Positions 19,268 through 27,423 of a DNA stretch of 64,000 nucleotides are shown piece by piece (positions within the stretch are counted from its first letter, which is position 1; each line of letters opens with the position of its first letter). A program made the translations under genes and the position numbers. The DNA is from Alteribacillus persepolensis (GTDB taxonomy: Bacteria > Bacillota > Bacilli > Bacillales > Marinococcaceae). Where the stretch lies: positions 62,001 through 126,000 of the forward strand of contig NZ_FNDK01000004.1 in NCBI RefSeq assembly GCF_900099605.1, written 5' to 3'. The notes beneath the pieces were generated by a model. The model worked only from the letters and a program-made list of their open reading frames with translations. It was not told where the DNA came from and made no database searches.

Positions 19268-19615
19268 ATTATGGAAAGGCTTATTGCACAAGTGAAACGC
19301 AGCTTTGGCTGCAAGCGCTTGATGACAATCTGGGATTTTTGGTCATGCTGGAAAAAGTGACCACAGGGGGAGTAAAAGTATGTCACATTTTGGAGGGAAG
19401 GATGCATGATGAGATGATATGAATGCGTTATATCGAATAATGGGGGCATTTTTTCCGTGTACCGTTTCGGTTGGACATAATTTGCTTTAGAGGAGCTTTA
19501 TTTTTCATATAAAAAGTTGTTTGAACAGCGAATGTGTGTACGTTTATTTTTAAACATCAGGACATTCGTGGTTTTCTAAAAAAATTTCAAAAAAAATAGT
19601 ACCAAAACCGATTAA

Positions 19616-19660
19616 TGTGATATACTATTTTTAGAAAAAGAGATTAATTAGTATATCATA
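19616..19660 (+). promoter_or_regulatory. gapB promoter with two CcpN boxes
   Basis: The -10 TATACT (19621-19626) lies inside TGTGATATACT (19616-19626), an exact match to the CcpN box TRTGHYATAYW. A second exact match, on the opposite strand, is AGTATATCATA at 19650-19660. There is no good -35 element. CcpN represses gluconeogenic genes on glucose in B. subtilis, so the same control is expected here. Confidence 0.75.
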
Positions 19661-19683
19661 AATTTTCGGGGAGGCTTTTCTGT

Positions 19684-20712
19684 ATGAAAGCAAAAGTAGC
19701 AGTAAATGGATTTGGACGGATTGGCCGGATGGTTTTCCGTAAGGCAATGATGGACGATTCTTTGGATGTTGTTGCGGTAAATGCAAGCTATCCTGCCGAA
19801 ACGTTAGCTCACTTAATTAAATATGATTCCATTCACGGTCTATATGACAAAGAAGTAGAGGGCAAGGATGATGCCTTGTATGTGGATGGCAAAAAAGTTC
19901 AACTGCTTAGCGACCGTGATCCAAAAAACCTTCCCTGGGAAAAGCTGGGCGTTGATATCGTTATAGAAGCAACAGGCAAATTTAAAACAAAAGAAAGTGC
20001 ATCTTTACACATAGAAGCAGGAGCAAAAAAGGTCGTTATTACAGCTCCCGGAAAAAACGAAGACGCGACCATTGTGATGGGAGTAAACGAAGAAGATTAC
20101 GATGCAGATGAACATCATATTATTTCCAATGCATCTTGTACGACAAATTGTCTGGCTCCTGTTGTGAAAGTTCTCGATCGTTCGTTTGGAATTGAAAGCG
20201 GTTTGATGACGACAGTGCACTCGTACACTAATGACCAAAAGAATATCGATAATCCGCATAAAGATTTGCGCCGGGCACGAGCATGCGGACAATCGATTAT
20301 TCCAACATCTACAGGGGCGGCAAAAGCTATATCAAAAGTGCTTCCGAACCTGGATGGAAAAATGAATGGCATGGCACTGAGAGTGCCAACTCCAAATGTG
20401 TCGCTTGTTGATTTAGTAGTTGATACGAAAAAATCCGTTACGGTAGAAAGTATTAATGAAGCATTGCAAGAAGCTTCTAAGACGGATTTGCAAGGCATTT
20501 TAGCATATACAAATGATCCGCTCGTTTCTATCGACTTTAATGGAAATGAAAATTCTTCTATTATTGATGGGTTGTCGACAATGGTGATGAACAAAAAACA
20601 GGCAAAGGTTTTAGCTTGGTACGACAATGAGTGGGGTTATTCCTGCCGTGTGGTTGATTTAGTCCGCTATGTAGGAAAACGCCTTGAAAAAAAGTCAGTC
20701 GTTAATGCGTAA
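19684..20712 (+). CDS. gapB: Glyceraldehyde-3-phosphate dehydrogenase, gluconeogenic type
   Basis: GapB runs the GAPDH step in the gluconeogenic direction, preferring NADP. The 342-residue protein has NGFGRIGRMVFRKAM at residues 8-22, the catalytic Cys in SNASCTTNCLAP near 155, and the GapB-like stretches NASYPAETLAHLIKYDSIHG and ACGQSIIPTSTGAAKAI. The -10 overlapping CcpN box also marks it as gapB rather than gapA. A GGGGAGG ribosome site precedes ATG 19684. In B. subtilis speD follows; here it is missing and a terminator follows instead. Confidence 0.95.
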   Translation: MKAKVAVNGFGRIGRMVFRKAMMDDSLDVVAVNASYPAETLAHLIKYDSIHGLYDKEVEGKDDALYVDGKKVQLLSDRDPKNLPWEKLGVDIVIEATGKFKTKESASLHIEAGAKKVVITAPGKNEDATIVMGVNEEDYDADEHHIISNASCTTNCLAPVVKVLDRSFGIESGLMTTVHSYTNDQKNIDNPHKDLRRARACGQSIIPTSTGAAKAISKVLPNLDGKMNGMALRVPTPNVSLVDLVVDTKKSVTVESINEALQEASKTDLQGILAYTNDPLVSIDFNGNENSSIIDGLSTMVMNKKQAKVLAWYDNEWGYSCRVVDLVRYVGKRLEKKSVVNA

Positions 20713-20736
20713 TGCCAAAATATAATACGGGATGAG

Positions 20737-20780
20737 AGGCTGTCTCAAAGGGGGGATTCTCCTTTAAGGCAGCCTTTTCT
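20737..20780 (+). terminator. Terminator after gapB
   Basis: AGGCTGTCT and a C-rich arm ending in AAGGCAGCCT form a long stem (CAAAGG/CCTTT inside), followed by TTTTCT. Confidence 0.8.
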
Positions 20781-20822
20781 ATGGCGGATAGGAAAGTATA
20801 AAGGTTGGCCGTTTACTCATAG
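20779..20822 (+). repeat. Left-end fragment of R1 repeat
   Basis: GGAAAGTATAAAGGTTGGCCGT resembles the left end of the full R1 copies at 40368 and 48893 (GAAAGTATAAAAGCGTGGCG). The rest of the 20781-21059 spacer holds no gene that I can support. Confidence 0.4.
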
Positions 20823-21059
20823 AAAAAATGGAACATGAGTGGGTTTTGTTAAAAGAGACAGAAAAGAGAAAGGCTTGACTTATGAAACCTCTTGTTTATG
20901 TTTTAGGAAAGCTTTATTGTCCATTGTCTAAGCTTTTCTTGGAAAGATCTTATATTGGAGCGGGGAAGCATCTTTCCAATCGGTGTTAGGAAGTGGTATG
21001 ATAAGTACATATGAAAAATGAATGCAACAGCCATAGCGGCTTTTGATGGAGATGATACA

Positions 21060-21530
21060 ATGCTTTGTCCGGCATGCCACTCTCAAACGACAAGAGTTTT
21101 GGATTCAAGGCCGAGCAACGAAGGGCGGTCGATTCGGCGGCGGCGGGAATGTGATGCTTGCCAGCACCGCTTCACAACATTTGAAACGGTGGAAGAAATC
21201 CCCCTTATTGTTGTCAAAAAAGAAGGAACAAGAGAAGAGTTCAGCAAAGAAAAGATATTGCGTGGACTTATTCGAGCTTGTGAAAAACGCCCGGTTGCGT
21301 TAGAAACACTGGAAGAAATCGTTGATGATGTTGAACAGCAATTACGCGGCGATGGAAAGTCTGAAATTAAAAGCGAAGATATTGGTGAAATGGTGATGGA
21401 GCGCCTTCATTCCGTCGATGATGTGGCTTATGTTCGCTTTGCTTCGGTGTACCGGCAATTTAAAGATATTAATGTATTTATTAGTGAATTAAAAGAATTA
21501 ATTAATAAAGAAAATGAAAATGAAAAGTAA
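21060..21530 (+). CDS. nrdR: Ribonucleotide reductase transcriptional repressor NrdR
   Basis: NrdR senses ATP/dATP and represses ribonucleotide reductase genes. The 156-residue protein has an N-terminal zinc ribbon (CPAC at residues 3-6, CDAC near 31-34) with the DNA-contacting RRRRECDAC stretch, then an ATP-cone ([29 protein letters not shown]). ATG 21060, seven bases after GGAGATG, gives the standard N-terminus [17 protein letters not shown]; the longer frame from 21018 is not the start. It precedes dnaB and dnaI, a conserved Bacillus grouping. Confidence 0.95.
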   Translation: MLCPACHSQTTRVLDSRPSNEGRSIRRRRECDACQHRFTTFETVEEIPLIVVKKEGTREEFSKEKILRGLIRACEKRPVALETLEEIVDDVEQQLRGDGKSEIKSEDIGEMVMERLHSVDDVAYVRFASVYRQFKDINVFISELKELINKENENEK

Positions 21531-21532
21531 CG

Positions 21533-21567
21533 AGAGCTTAAGGAGACTAACCTGAGCTCTTTTTTTC
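21533..21567 (+). terminator. Terminator between nrdR and dnaB
   Basis: AGAGCTT and AGG pair with CCT and GAGCTCT around a 7-base loop, followed by seven T residues. It lies directly before the dnaB ribosome site and so may act as an attenuator. Confidence 0.7.
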
Positions 21568-21598
21568 CTTATACTTTCGGCAAAGAAGGGAGGCTGCC

Positions 21599-23035
21599 AT
21601 GAAACTGCACTGGACAGAATTGCTGCCGATTGACCGATTTTGTGTGCGGACCAAAGACCAGCTTGGCGATCGTGATTATAAGGTGTTGCAGCTATTGTAT
21701 CAGCCGCTGACTGGTGTACAAGCGATTTCTTTATATAACTATTTATGGAGCAAATTGGAAAAAGACAGTTATTGGAGCAGGGAAGCAACACACCATGAAA
21801 TGATGGCTATGCTTCATCTTCCTTTGGATGATATTTTTCAGGCGCGCCGTGTACTAGAAGGAATTGGTTTACTGCGGACATTTCGTCGAAAAGAAGAAAC
21901 CTCTACTTTTTTTGTGTACGAATTGCAGCCGCCGATGACCCCGTCCCAGTTTTTTCAAAATGATGTGTTAAGTGTTTTTTTGTATAATAAATTAGGGAAA
22001 GAACGCTATATTGAACTTCGCAATCGTTTTGTTATTGAAACGGTTGATACAAGTGCTTATTCTGAAGTAACGGCTGCGTTCGACGATGTATTCGCTTCTT
22101 TGCAGTATTCAGAGATTCATCCCCAAAACGGATTTGTTCCGCAAGACACGGACCAAGACATGGCAGGTGTGGATAAACAAGAGAATCTTTCTTTTAACGA
22201 AGAAGCATTTGATTTTGATTTGTTAAAGGCAGATCTCCCTGTCTTTATCGATGCGGATAAAATATTACATGATGAGATAAAAACAGTGATTCGGCGCTTG
22301 GCGTTTGTCTATCAACTGGATCCTTTAGAAATGAGCCGTGTCGTGCAGCAATCGTTGTCAAACGATGACACACTCAACCAACAAGAATTACGCAAAAAAG
22401 TCCAAGAGTGGTATCGGTTTGAACACGGCAATGAACCACCAGCGCTGGGACTGCGCACACAGCCGCAGCAATATCGAACGATGACAAACAAAGAACCGGT
22501 CACCGAAACAGAAAAAATGGCATTCTTTTATGAGCAGACATCGCCCATCCGTTTTTTAGAAATGATTTCCGATGGAGCAAAAGTACCGATGGCTGATGTC
22601 AAGCTGGTTGAAACGCTCATCTTTGATTACCAGCTTCAGCCCGGTGTAGTCAATGTCTTAATTGATTATGTCTTAAAAACCAACAATATGAAGCTGCATC
22701 AAAATCTTGTTCAAAAAATAGCCGGCCATTGGTCAAGAAAACAAATCCAAACTGTCAAAGAAGCGATGGAGCTGGCGAAAAAAGAATATCGAGCGGCAAA
22801 AAAGACACAGCAGCATAACAGTAAAAGCAATAACCAAAAAGGACAAGGTTATTATTCCCGGCCATATGTACGAAAAGATAAGCTGCCAAAGTGGCTGGAA
22901 AAGGATAATCAACAGCAAGAAAGCAAAACCCAGCGTGCGGCAGTGGATGCATCATCTGTTGATGATAACCTGCTTGAACAAAAGCAGCAATTTGAAGAAA
23001 TGCTAAGGCGCCGTAAGAGCATACGGCAAAAATGA
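21599..23035 (+). CDS. dnaB: Replication initiation and membrane attachment protein DnaB
   Basis: Bacillus DnaB is not the helicase. It works with DnaD and DnaI to load the replicative helicase and attaches the origin to the membrane. The 478 residues have an N-terminal winged-helix region (WTELLPIDRFCVRTKDQ, LLYQPLTGVQAISLYNYLWS) and a DnaD-like DDBH2 domain at ~320-395 (FYEQTSPIRFLEMISDGAKVP, WSRKQIQTVKEAMELAK). A basic, Gln-rich linker leads to the C-terminus. ATG 21599 follows GAAGGGAGGC. dnaI begins 11 bases after the stop. Confidence 0.93.
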   Translation: MKLHWTELLPIDRFCVRTKDQLGDRDYKVLQLLYQPLTGVQAISLYNYLWSKLEKDSYWSREATHHEMMAMLHLPLDDIFQARRVLEGIGLLRTFRRKEETSTFFVYELQPPMTPSQFFQNDVLSVFLYNKLGKERYIELRNRFVIETVDTSAYSEVTAAFDDVFASLQYSEIHPQNGFVPQDTDQDMAGVDKQENLSFNEEAFDFDLLKADLPVFIDADKILHDEIKTVIRRLAFVYQLDPLEMSRVVQQSLSNDDTLNQQELRKKVQEWYRFEHGNEPPALGLRTQPQQYRTMTNKEPVTETEKMAFFYEQTSPIRFLEMISDGAKVPMADVKLVETLIFDYQLQPGVVNVLIDYVLKTNNMKLHQNLVQKIAGHWSRKQIQTVKEAMELAKKEYRAAKKTQQHNSKSNNQKGQGYYSRPYVRKDKLPKWLEKDNQQQESKTQRAAVDASSVDDNLLEQKQQFEEMLRRRKSIRQK

Positions 23036-23046
23036 GGTGACCTATT

Positions 23047-23979
23047 ATGGACTCTATCCGGTCGTCTTTAGAACATTTTATGGATAACAGTGCTTGGAAA
23101 CAGCGGTACGCTAAATTAAAACAAGAGGTATTAGCTTACCCGCGTGTTCAAGAGTTTTTACAAGAATATCCGGAATGGACAAATGAAGATACAAAGACGC
23201 ACATGATGAAGCTGTTTGAATTCAAACGAGAAAGAGAAAACTGTGATGCTTGTCCAGGATTGGCTGATTGTCCGAATATGATGCAAGGCTATCAGCCGCA
23301 ACTTAAAATGGAAAAAGGCCAGCCGCTGGTGACATATCATCCGTGTCGATTAAAACAGCAGGCCGATGAACGGAAAAAGCAGCAGTCGTTAATTAAGAGT
23401 TTATATATTCCAAAAGAAATTTTAGAAGCCACTTTTGACGATATTGAACAAGATCATGCCAGCCGTTTGTCAGCAAGTAATCAATGTTTACAGTTTGCCT
23501 TGCAGGCCGCACCTGGTGAAGATGCAAAGGGGTTATACCTTCACGGTAAATTTGGAGTAGGCAAGACATATATGATGGGAGCGGTGGCAAATGAATTAGC
23601 AGAACGCAGCATTTCATCGATGATGGTATATGTTCCGGACTTTTTCCGTGAAATGAAACAAGCTTTATCGGATGGCTCCGTACAAGAAAAGATTGACAAG
23701 GTTAAAGCGGTAGATGTATTAATTTTAGATGACATTGGTGCAGAAACGACGTCTGCTTGGGTGAGAGACGATGTACTTGGGGTGATTTTACAGTATCGAT
23801 TAATGGAAAAACTGCCCACCCTGTACACATCCAATTACGACTATGAAGAATTAGAAACACATTTAGCTTATTCCCAAAAAGGCGGCATTGAACAAATGAA
23901 AGCAAAACGCATAATGGAGCGGATTAAACATTTAACAACACCCATTTTTATTGATGGGAAAAACCGCCGGGAAATGTAA
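23047..23979 (+). CDS. dnaI: Primosomal protein DnaI (helicase loader)
   Basis: DnaI is the AAA+ loader that places the DnaC helicase on DNA. Its 310 residues hold an N-terminal helicase-binding domain with a Cys cluster (CDACPGLADCPNMMQGYQP near 60-78 and a Cys in HPCRLKQ), a Walker A GKFGVGKT near 166, Walker B VLILDDIGAE near 225, sensor YTSNYDYEELE, and a C-terminal arginine region RIMERIKHLT. The gene directly follows dnaB and is probably co-transcribed with it. Confidence 0.95.
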   Translation: MDSIRSSLEHFMDNSAWKQRYAKLKQEVLAYPRVQEFLQEYPEWTNEDTKTHMMKLFEFKRERENCDACPGLADCPNMMQGYQPQLKMEKGQPLVTYHPCRLKQQADERKKQQSLIKSLYIPKEILEATFDDIEQDHASRLSASNQCLQFALQAAPGEDAKGLYLHGKFGVGKTYMMGAVANELAERSISSMMVYVPDFFREMKQALSDGSVQEKIDKVKAVDVLILDDIGAETTSAWVRDDVLGVILQYRLMEKLPTLYTSNYDYEELETHLAYSQKGGIEQMKAKRIMERIKHLTTPIFIDGKNRREM

Positions 23980-24042
23980 ATTTCAGGCTTATCACTAGGA
24001 AAGCTTTTATTCTGTATGATAGGATAAGTATAGTCTTGCATA

Positions 24043-24060
24043 CATTAATTATGATTAATG
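24043..24060. promoter_or_regulatory. Palindrome upstream of mqnC-like gene
   Basis: CATTAAT and ATTAATG form a perfect 7-bp inverted repeat around TATG, 52 bases before the next gene. It could be an operator; no regulator is recognised. A second near-palindrome, GGAATAATTGTTCC, lies at 24070-24083. Confidence 0.3.
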
Positions 24061-24111
24061 ATTTGTAACGGAATAATTGTTCCCACTTTTTGTATATGGG
24101 GGTTTTAAAAT

Positions 24112-25221
24112 ATGAGCATAGATCCTATTCTAAACAAAGCGTTAAACGGCGAGCGTCTCACGATGGAAGATGCGGTGCGTCTGTATGAAAGTGATGAAAT
24201 TGAGAAAATGGGTGCAGCTGCAAACGAAGTGATGAAAAAGTGGCATCCTGAGCCTGTCACGACGTTTGTGATTGGACGAAACGTTAACTACACGAATTTC
24301 TGTGATACATACTGCCGTTTTTGCGCATTTTATCGCAGACCGGGGTCGGATGAAGGGTATGTTTTATCCAATGAAGAGATCTTTAAAAAAATACAAGAAA
24401 CGGCGGACGTGAACGGAACGGAAATTTTGATGCAGGGAGGAACGAATCCGGATTTGCCATTTAGTTATTACACGGATTTGCTGCGTGAAATTAAACAGCG
24501 CTTCCCCGGCATTACCATGCATTCGTTCTCACCAGCAGAGATTTATAAAATGGTGGAGGTCTCCGGTCTTTCCTTAGAAGAAGTACTGCGGCAGCTTCAC
24601 GAAGCAGGCCTTGATTCACTGCCGGGCGGCGGAGCAGAAATTCTTACCGAGGAAACACGTAAAAAAGTCAGCCGCTTAAAGTGCACAGGCGAGCAGTGGA
24701 TTGACTGCATGAAAACAGCGAAAAAAGTTGGCATGCACGGGACAGCAACGATGGTCATTGGTTTAACCGAATCAAACGAGGAGCGTGCGTTGCACTTACA
24801 AAAAATTCGAGATGCCCAAGATGAAAGCAACTGTTTCTTAGCGTTTATTTCTTGGACGTTCCAGCCGGATAATACTAATATGAAAGGGGAAATTATTTCT
24901 CCAGAAGGGTATTTACGCAACGTTGCAATCTCAAGACTATTTTTGGATAACATTCCAAACTTCCAGTCTTCCTGGGTAACGATGGGACCGGAAACGGGTA
25001 AACGCTCCTTAGAGTTTGGATGTAATGATTTTGGAAGCACCATGATGGAAGAAAATGTTGTATCTGCAGCTGGTACAACATATAAGGTGAACACAAACCA
25101 GATTTTAGAGCTGATTCGCGAAGCGGGTAAAATACCGGCACAGCGCGATACAAAATACAATATTTTGCGTCGTTTTGATGGCAATACAACGGCTGAAAAA
25201 GATTTTGTCATGCAGAACTAA
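24112..25221 (+). CDS. mqnC: Cyclic dehypoxanthinyl futalosine synthase (radical SAM)
   Basis: MqnC cyclises dehypoxanthine futalosine in the futalosine route to menaquinone. The 369-residue protein has the radical SAM cluster CxxxCxxC (CDTYCRFC near residue 64-71), preceded by VIGRNVNYTNF. It also has MQGGTNPDLPFSYYTDLLR, SFSPAEIYKM, LPGGGAEILTEETRK, GLTESNEERALHLQKIRDAQ and a C-terminal GTTYKVNTNQILELIREAGK. This fits MqnC best; the related MqnE, CofG and CofH enzymes are the alternatives. No other futalosine gene is in the window. The gene stands alone, with a palindrome upstream and a terminator downstream. Confidence 0.85.
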   Translation: MSIDPILNKALNGERLTMEDAVRLYESDEIEKMGAAANEVMKKWHPEPVTTFVIGRNVNYTNFCDTYCRFCAFYRRPGSDEGYVLSNEEIFKKIQETADVNGTEILMQGGTNPDLPFSYYTDLLREIKQRFPGITMHSFSPAEIYKMVEVSGLSLEEVLRQLHEAGLDSLPGGGAEILTEETRKKVSRLKCTGEQWIDCMKTAKKVGMHGTATMVIGLTESNEERALHLQKIRDAQDESNCFLAFISWTFQPDNTNMKGEIISPEGYLRNVAISRLFLDNIPNFQSSWVTMGPETGKRSLEFGCNDFGSTMMEENVVSAAGTTYKVNTNQILELIREAGKIPAQRDTKYNILRRFDGNTTAEKDFVMQN

Positions 25222-25235
25222 GATAACGAAACGAA

Positions 25236-25278
25236 AACGTTTATCGGCGGTGTGTCCGCTGATAAGCGTTTTTTTTAC
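25236..25278 (+). terminator. Terminator after mqnC-like gene
   Basis: AACGTTTATCGGCGG pairs with CCGCTGATAAGCGTT (with G-U pairs), followed by eight T residues. Confidence 0.88.
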
Positions 25279-25413
25279 GGGGGATTGAGCATGTAAGCTG
25301 CTATGTAAGCTGCTCAAGCTGTGTGCAGGGCGTCTGTGATTTGTACGTGTAATGACATGCTGATTTATATCAAATCAATAAATGGGCACTATAAAAGCGG
25401 AGGTGTTACAACA

Positions 25414-25671
25414 ATGGCTCATGCTTATCTTTGCCCAAACTGCAAAACAAACCGCTCGCGTTTTAATATTATTGAACAAAGTGTCACACCGGTAAAGCTG
25501 GACCCGCGATCGGGAGAAGTGGTACAGGAATATACAGATGATGCTCTTGAGGTATACCATGTCACATACCAAGGACCAGCTTACCGGATTCAATGCGGAG
25601 CCTGTGGACTGATTGAAGATGAGAACACGTTTATACAACATGCCAGACACATGCCCGGAAATAACCGCTAA
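25414..25671 (+). CDS. Small zinc-ribbon protein of unknown function
   Basis: This 85-residue protein has two Cys pairs (CPNC at residues 7-10 and CGAC near 63-66) that would bind one zinc ion. Its middle, [21 protein letters not shown], is conserved-looking and hydrophilic. I recognise the fold type but no function. ATG 25414 follows GCGGAGGTG. It has its own terminator (25675) and stands alone between the mqnC-like gene and ytxC. Confidence 0.7.
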   Translation: MAHAYLCPNCKTNRSRFNIIEQSVTPVKLDPRSGEVVQEYTDDALEVYHVTYQGPAYRIQCGACGLIEDENTFIQHARHMPGNNR

Positions 25672-25674
25672 AAG

Positions 25675-25704
25675 CCTTCTAGAAATCTCTAGAAGGTTTT
25701 TTTG
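25675..25704 (+). terminator. Terminator after the zinc-ribbon gene
   Basis: CCTTCTAGA (25675-25683) pairs perfectly with TCTAGAAGG (25688-25696), followed by seven T residues. Confidence 0.9.
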
Positions 25705-25882
25705 TGTGAATGTAGGCATGTTTTTCTGCGCTGTTCCATAGGTATAAAAATAGAGCGGGTACAAGCACTCTTCCAACGATGAACCAATGAGACGAACAAT
25801 GTCTGCATGGACAGTAATCACAGACAAGTTTCACAAATACAGGCTACAATAGATGTCTTTTTGTGCAGGGGGGAATGAAAGG

Positions 25883-26749
25883 TTGTTCTCAATCGATTTT
25901 ACTTGTGAAACAGAAAGTGATATCGTATATCATTTGTTAGAAAGGGACAAGCAAAAATGGGAGAAGAACGGCATTTTTACTGGCAATCTATATAAAAAAC
26001 AGGAAACCATCGTGTGGGAGTTTGAAGGGAAAAACGATCAATTGCAGGAAAGTATCGTTCCCTACTTAGCTGCTTCGTTATGTGATTATCTGATAAAAGA
26101 AAAAGAGCTTTACTGGGTAAAGGAGCATATTGAACACACGTTTTTTTACCGGGAGGAAGCGGCAGCGATTACCGATATCGCGCATTCGCTTTTAGAGGGA
26201 GAGCGGCAGGAAGTGCCCGAAACCAACCTGTTACAAAAGCGTAAACACTTTGTGTATCATGAACTGGCAGAAGAAATCAAAAATAATGATTACATTCAAT
26301 GGGAACCTGTGCTGACATTTCGACTTCACAATTACCGGCAGCTTTTAATGAAAGCGGCTTCTGCTGCGATTGATGAATACAAATGGGAGCAAGAGTATCA
26401 AACGATGATTGAAGCATGCCGCCATTATTTAAAGCATTCTGCTTCGCTGTGTACGGTTCTCCACATTTTATTAAAAGAAAAGCCTGTTTTTTTAGATGAA
26501 CATTTACGCCCGGTCGACCAATGGACGAGGCTTCATCACCTAGAACCTGCTTTGGTTTTTGAAAAAAGTCTGCCGTTTGAATATATGGCTGTCAGTCCAG
26601 CTGTGAGCCTTGCTCCGAATGAACTGCACGTGTATGCAGATGAAGAAAACGGCACGATCCAAACGTTTGAAATGATTTTTCAAGAGAAGTTAGTAAGGAA
26701 AAGCACAACACAATGGCCGCTTGGTCCGCAAGCAAAAAGTTCCTCTTAA
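25883..26749 (+). CDS. ytxC: Sporulation-associated protein YtxC
   Basis: YtxC is a cytoplasmic protein of unknown activity annotated as sporulation-linked. The match rests on position (before thrS), length and general composition, with family-like stretches such as YLAASLCDYLIKEKELYWVKEHIEHTFFYREEAAAI. I chose TTG 25883, with AGGGGGG nine bases upstream, giving 288 residues. The ATG at 25853 lies just after a -10-like TACAAT (25846-25851) and would have no leader. The stop codon lies inside a bidirectional terminator shared with the gene on the other strand. Confidence 0.7.
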   Translation: MFSIDFTCETESDIVYHLLERDKQKWEKNGIFTGNLYKKQETIVWEFEGKNDQLQESIVPYLAASLCDYLIKEKELYWVKEHIEHTFFYREEAAAITDIAHSLLEGERQEVPETNLLQKRKHFVYHELAEEIKNNDYIQWEPVLTFRLHNYRQLLMKAASAAIDEYKWEQEYQTMIEACRHYLKHSASLCTVLHILLKEKPVFLDEHLRPVDQWTRLHHLEPALVFEKSLPFEYMAVSPAVSLAPNELHVYADEENGTIQTFEMIFQEKLVRKSTTQWPLGPQAKSSS

Positions 26750-26760
26750 GGAGCTTTTTG
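26734..26760. terminator. Bidirectional terminator between convergent genes
   Basis: AAAAAGTTCCT and AGGAGCTTTTT flank CTTA, giving T-runs on both strands. It serves ytxC (+) and the thioredoxin-like gene (-). Confidence 0.8.
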
Positions 26761-26764
26761 TTTG

Positions 26765-27088
26765 TTAATAGAAAGCATCATATATGCGACGAATGTTTTC
26801 TTTCAGCTCGTTTGCACGGACAAACCGGGCTTCTCGAAACAATTCTTTGCCATCTGCGTACATAGATAAGAATGGAAAAGTGAATACTGACAAATGGCCG
26901 GCTGTTTCAGGCACTTTCTGCATATTAATAGAGGCTGTGTGAATAAAAGGGAATTCAGAAAGAACTTCCTCCACCTGAGGAAGTAAATCGTGACATACGC
27001 TTCACTGCGGGTGGTATACATACAAAAAAGCAAGCCCGGACTGATGGATGAATGTTTCTAATTGTTCCATAGAGTGCAGTGGTTTCAT
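26765..27088 (-). CDS. Thioredoxin-like protein with in-frame TGA at the first active-site Cys (UxxC; possible selenoprotein)
   Basis: Read through one TGA, this is a 107-codon thioredoxin-fold gene. It has an N-terminal helix and strand (SMEQLETFIHQSGLAFLYVY), then HPQ-TGA-SVC where relatives carry CSVC, then HDLLPQVEEVLSEF, the cis-proline segment VFTFPFLSMYADG and FREARFVRANELKENI. The TGA is codon 29 (27004-27002). Only the part after the stop (26765-26974) is an uninterrupted ATG frame. A good ribosome site (AAGGAAGTGA) and promoter precede it, and no other lesion is present. Seventeen bases after TGA is a perfect 8-bp hairpin with loop AGGTG. It is either a selenoprotein or a pseudogene with a single nonsense change. 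Confidence 0.65.
26964..26984 (-). promoter_or_regulatory. Candidate bacterial SECIS-like stem-loop
   Basis: On the minus strand, ACTTCCTC and GAGGAAGT form a perfect 8-bp stem around the 5-base loop AGGTG. The loop starts 25 bases after the TGA and has G as its second base. This fits the described bacterial SECIS layout (apical loop about 16-37 bases after UGA, G among the first two loop bases). The AGGU loop start also resembles that of E. coli fdhF. Confidence 0.5.
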
Positions 27089-27116
27089 TGGTTTCACTTC
27101 CTTGTCTGTTTACCGT

Positions 27117-27145
27117 ATGATAATCGTTTGGAAAACTGTCATCAA
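27117..27145 (-). promoter_or_regulatory. Promoter of the thioredoxin-like gene
   Basis: On the minus strand TTGATG and TATCAT are separated by 17 bases, about 28 bases before the start codon at 27088. It supports the view that the TGA-containing gene is expressed. Confidence 0.55.
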
Positions 27146-27423
27146 GTGATGCACATATGAGTGCCTGTGGCAAACGGACTTGCATTCTCACTTAATGTAG
27201 CCCCGTTTAGATGCTTGCCGGCTAAACCTTCCTTTTTCTTTTCGTACTCTTCTTTTATCCCGCCTTTTTTCAACGCTTTGATACAAATATCATGAGGAAC
27301 GTAACATGCATATGTCACACAAGTAATCATTGTGTAATAGAATCAACAAGTCGACGAGATATGTTTGTAATATTACTATGTTATATTTACCAATACAGGA
27401 AATATAAGGGAGTGTATTTTTTT

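Noticed and set aside
27142-27330. A 62-codon minus-strand frame ending LNGATLSENASPFATGTHMCIT
   Set aside because: Codon use looks plausible, but there is no ribosome site at any start codon, it resembles no family I know, and its end overlaps the -35 region of the thioredoxin-like gene. It could be the tail of a lost gene.
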